Below, piece after piece: positions 15,218 through 16,861 of a stretch of 16,861 nucleotides of DNA; position 1 is the stretch's first letter, and each line of letters begins with the position of its first letter. The notes below the pieces were generated by a model that was given only the letters and a program-made list of their open reading frames with translations, made no database searches and was not told the origin of the DNA. The DNA comes from Fimenecus sp045632525. GTDB lineage: Bacteria; Bacillota; Clostridia; Oscillospirales; Acutalibacteraceae. Position numbers and translations under genes: made by a program. Where the stretch lies: positions 1 to 16,861 of the forward strand of contig JAZQWV010000087.1 in assembly GCA_045632525.1 (NCBI GenBank). The letters run 5' to 3'.

Positions 15218-15649
15218 ATGTCATTAAAACAGTTAACTATATTTGTTGAAAATAAAAAAGGCGCATTGGTTGATATTACAAAAATCCTTGCAGAAAACGA
15301 AGTTAACCTTCGTGCATTATCTATTGCAGATACACAGGATTTCGGTATTCTCCGTCTTATTGTAAATGATAACGAAACAGCTACAAAGGCTCTTAATGAT
15401 GCAGGATATCTTATCAAAATGACCGATGTTGTGGGTGTTAAAATCGGTGACCAGCCAGGTAAACTCTCAAAGGCATTGGAAGTCCTGGATAAATCCGATA
15501 TCAATATGGAATATCTTTACGCATTTATGTCAAGAACAGAAAAACACGCTTATGTTGTTCTTCGTGTTGCCGACAATGATATGGCAGAAAAAGTTCTTGA
15601 AGATGCAGGTTTCCACATGATTACTGATGCGGATATAAACAAATTATAA
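15218..15649 (+). CDS. Tandem ACT-domain protein
   Basis: The 143-residue protein consists of two ACT domains (about 1-70 and 71-143). The first begins LTIFVENKKGALVDITKIL and the second KIGDQPGKLSKALEVLDK; each has the beta-alpha-beta-beta-alpha-beta pattern with the ligand-loop glycine after the first strand. ACT domains bind amino acids at subunit interfaces. No catalytic or DNA-binding domain is attached. Such stand-alone proteins commonly sit next to paaK in Clostridia and archaea. Here it shares the Phe T-box transcript, so it may sense an aromatic amino acid and modulate PaaK or IOR directly. That role is an inference; no biochemical function can be read from sequence. AAGGGG ribosome site present. 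Confidence 0.9.
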   Translation: MSLKQLTIFVENKKGALVDITKILAENEVNLRALSIADTQDFGILRLIVNDNETATKALNDAGYLIKMTDVVGVKIGDQPGKLSKALEVLDKSDINMEYLYAFMSRTEKHAYVVLRVADNDMAEKVLEDAGFHMITDADINKL

Positions 15650-15657
15650 ACAACAAA

Positions 15658-15691
15658 AAAAGACGCTCTAATTAAGCTTAGAGCGTCTTTT
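15658..15691. terminator. Bidirectional terminator between ACT gene and the hydrolase gene
   Basis: A 14-bp perfect stem (15658-15671 with 15678-15691) with loop TTAAGC, flanked by A and T tracts, serves the rightward ACT transcript and the leftward lipoprotein hydrolase, whose stop codon is at 15706-15708. Confidence 0.92.
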
Positions 15692-15705
15692 GATTTTAAT
15701 ACAAG

Positions 15706-16671
15706 TTATATTCCTTTACAAGCAAAGTCTTGCCATGCGCTATCCTGAGAGAGTTTACCACCATTTGTGAATTTCTTCATAGCATCTGCATCATTTTTGA
15801 GCCATGCATCAAACCAAGAAATTGCATATCCTGAATATTCGGTTGGGTTTGTGCAACAACGAGTGTGTATTGCATTTGTCTTACAAGCATAAACTGCAGG
15901 ACCTTTGCAATTTTCATAAGCAGGGACAAGCCATTGCTTTGCATTAACAATCATATCGGCAGAGCCACCAATAAAGAATGTTGGTGCAGAAAGTTTCTCT
16001 GCTTCATAGTCAAAATTACTACCCGCAAATGAAACAACACAATCAACTCTTGAGTCAGCGGCAGCAGCATTGACAGAGCTTCGTCCACCTTGTGAGTGAC
16101 CTGCAAGACCAATTTTATTTACATTTATTTTGTTATAGAAAATGCTAGATGAATCTTTGCTTTGAGCAATTAAGAAATCAACAGATGCAAGCTGTGCTGT
16201 GCCATCAGCGGACATTGTTTCGGTGTTTGCAATTACAATATATTTGCCCTTTGCAAGTTCAATGAGTAAATTCTCATAAATGTCATAAGAAAATCCTGTG
16301 CCATTTGCAAATGCGATAATAGGATATGTAATATTTGTCTCTTGAATGTTCGAAGGATAGAAAACAATCTGACCATTACCGAAATCTTTTTTCTGAATGG
16401 TAACAGGTGTTGAACCTGTCTTTTTAGTTGTAGTTTCATCAGAAGATTTTTTGGTTGTTGTCTCTGTTGGCTTTTGTGTCTGCTTTGTAGTTGTTTCAGT
16501 TGTTGATGTGTTAAGGTCAACGTTTACATCTACATTAACATCAACATTGATATTGTCATTTGATTCTGTTGTGGTTATTGTTGAACTGTTATCAATAGAC
16601 TCTTCTTTTCCACAACCAACAATGCAGAAAAGCATACTAAAAGCTAATAATAAAGATAAAACCTTTTTCAT
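15706..16671 (-). CDS. Secreted lipoprotein alpha/beta hydrolase, cutinase/PETase-like fold
   Basis: The 321-residue protein has a lipoprotein signal with lipobox IVGC (Cys20). A long Thr/Lys/Glu-rich linker follows, including an NVDV-type tandem repeat, and then a catalytic domain from about residue 95. Nucleophile elbow GHSQGG places Ser193; Asp239 (in GGSADMIV) and His269 (in AIHTRC) complete a triad. Triad spacing (46 and 30), the NGTGFSYDIYENLLIELA segment near the oxyanion-hole region, and a C-terminal pair of cysteines resemble bacterial cutinase / polyester hydrolases. Expected reaction is ester hydrolysis outside the cell; the natural substrate is unknown, and xylan or plant-ester deacylation are alternatives. 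The start at 16671 is chosen because GGGGAG ends 7 nt upstream; nearby Met at 16677 is too close. Confidence 0.87.
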   Translation of the reverse strand: MKKVLSLLLAFSMLFCIVGCGKEESIDNSSTITTTESNDNINVDVNVDVNVDLNTSTTETTTKQTQKPTETTTKKSSDETTTKKTGSTPVTIQKKDFGNGQIVFYPSNIQETNITYPIIAFANGTGFSYDIYENLLIELAKGKYIVIANTETMSADGTAQLASVDFLIAQSKDSSSIFYNKINVNKIGLAGHSQGGRSSVNAAAADSRVDCVVSFAGSNFDYEAEKLSAPTFFIGGSADMIVNAKQWLVPAYENCKGPAVYACKTNAIHTRCCTNPTEYSGYAISWFDAWLKNDADAMKKFTNGGKLSQDSAWQDFACKGI

Positions 16672-16704
16672 TGACATTCTCCCCAAATCTTTATCGTTGT
16701 GTCT

Positions 16705-16732
16705 ATTATATCACATAAAAACAATCTAGCAA
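16705..16732 (-). promoter_or_regulatory. Promoter of the lipoprotein hydrolase (minus strand)
   Basis: On the minus strand TTGCTA (16732-16727) and TATAAT (16710-16705) are 16 bp apart, with a start near 16698 and a leader of about 27 nt. Confidence 0.72.
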
Positions 16733-16736
16733 GTAA

Positions 16737-16768
16737 AAAAGCACTTAACTTTAAAGTTAAGTGCTTTT
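16737..16768 (-). terminator. 32-bp perfect palindrome, terminator following the tRNA-like fragment
   Basis: The two 16-bp halves (16737-16752 and 16753-16768) are exact reverse complements. On the minus strand the stem ends in TTTTTT, as expected for the terminator of the tRNA whose 3' end lies just upstream on that strand (16793-16771). Confidence 0.85.
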
Positions 16769-16770
16769 CT

Positions 16771-16793
16771 TGGTGGACCACATAGGACTCGAA
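16771..16793 (-). pseudogene. Truncated tRNA: only T-loop, 3' T-stem strand, acceptor strand and CCA
   Basis: Read on the minus strand, the segment has a T-loop TTCGAGT, the 3' half of a T-stem CCTAT, an acceptor 3' strand GTGGTCC, discriminator A and CCA. The preceding bases do not supply the matching T-stem half (ATAGG expected, TATAA seen). No GGACCAC acceptor partner or anticodon arm is found upstream within the window. Instead a 12-bp hairpin begins about 10 nt away. It is therefore a tRNA 3' remnant, or a tRNA interrupted by repeat DNA. The amino acid cannot be named. Confidence 0.65.
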
Positions 16794-16802
16794 TTATAGA
16801 CT

Positions 16803-16861
16803 CACAATGCGAATGAGGGATTCGCATTGTGCTCTTCGCTAAAAACGATTCACTGAATCGT
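16803..16861. repeat. Two hairpins adjoining the tRNA remnant
   Basis: The first is a 12-bp perfect stem (16803-16814 with 16820-16831) around GAGGG. The second is ACGATTCA (16845-16852) opposite TGAATCGT (16854-16861), ending exactly at the window edge. Size and style recall the units of the array at 4824-5018, though the TCGATAT spacer is absent in the part seen. The element may continue beyond the window. Confidence 0.7.

Overview
The window looks like chromosome from a low-GC Gram-positive gut-type Clostridia, perhaps an Oscillospirales/Ruminococcaceae relative. The grounds are AT-rich intergenic DNA, strong AGGAGG-type ribosome binding sites, a T-box leader, a ferredoxin-type 2-oxoacid oxidoreductase, a DUF896 protein and two lipoproteins. 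This lineage call is inferred from style only.

Layout: 1-132 is the 3' end of tuf (EF-Tu), followed by a terminator. At 247-459 is a small DUF896 (YnzC-type) gene. At 581-4822 are the two subunits of a second type IIA topoisomerase (ParE/ParC-like). At 4824-5018 is a striking non-coding array of small hairpins separated by the heptamer TCGATAT in the left half and by its reverse complement ATATCGA in the right half. A lipoprotein of unknown function (5173-6498), secG (6723-6974) and a tRNA-Lys(UUU) follow. Next comes a repeat-rich stretch with a four-helix-bundle (S23/IVS-type) gene at 7279-7632.

The metabolic core is 7730-15649. A minus-strand Na+/solute symporter is divergent from an acyl-CoA ligase-iorA-iorB operon. 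Then comes a T-box riboswitch whose specifier codon reads as UUC (Phe), in front of a phenylacetate-CoA ligase (paaK) and a double-ACT-domain protein. IOR catalyses aryl-pyruvate + CoA <-> aryl-acetyl-CoA + CO2, and PaaK makes phenylacetyl-CoA from phenylacetate. A leader that switches on when tRNA-Phe is uncharged suggests the pathway runs in the biosynthetic direction: arylacetate is taken up, activated, reductively carboxylated and transaminated to aromatic amino acids. The symporter is a candidate importer and the ACT protein a candidate amino-acid sensor. This is the most interesting biological reading of the window.

At the right end (minus strand) is a secreted cutinase/PETase-fold lipoprotein hydrolase (15706-16671). 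Beyond its promoter lie a perfect-palindrome terminator and a fragment that matches only the 3' part of a tRNA, joined directly to two hairpins.
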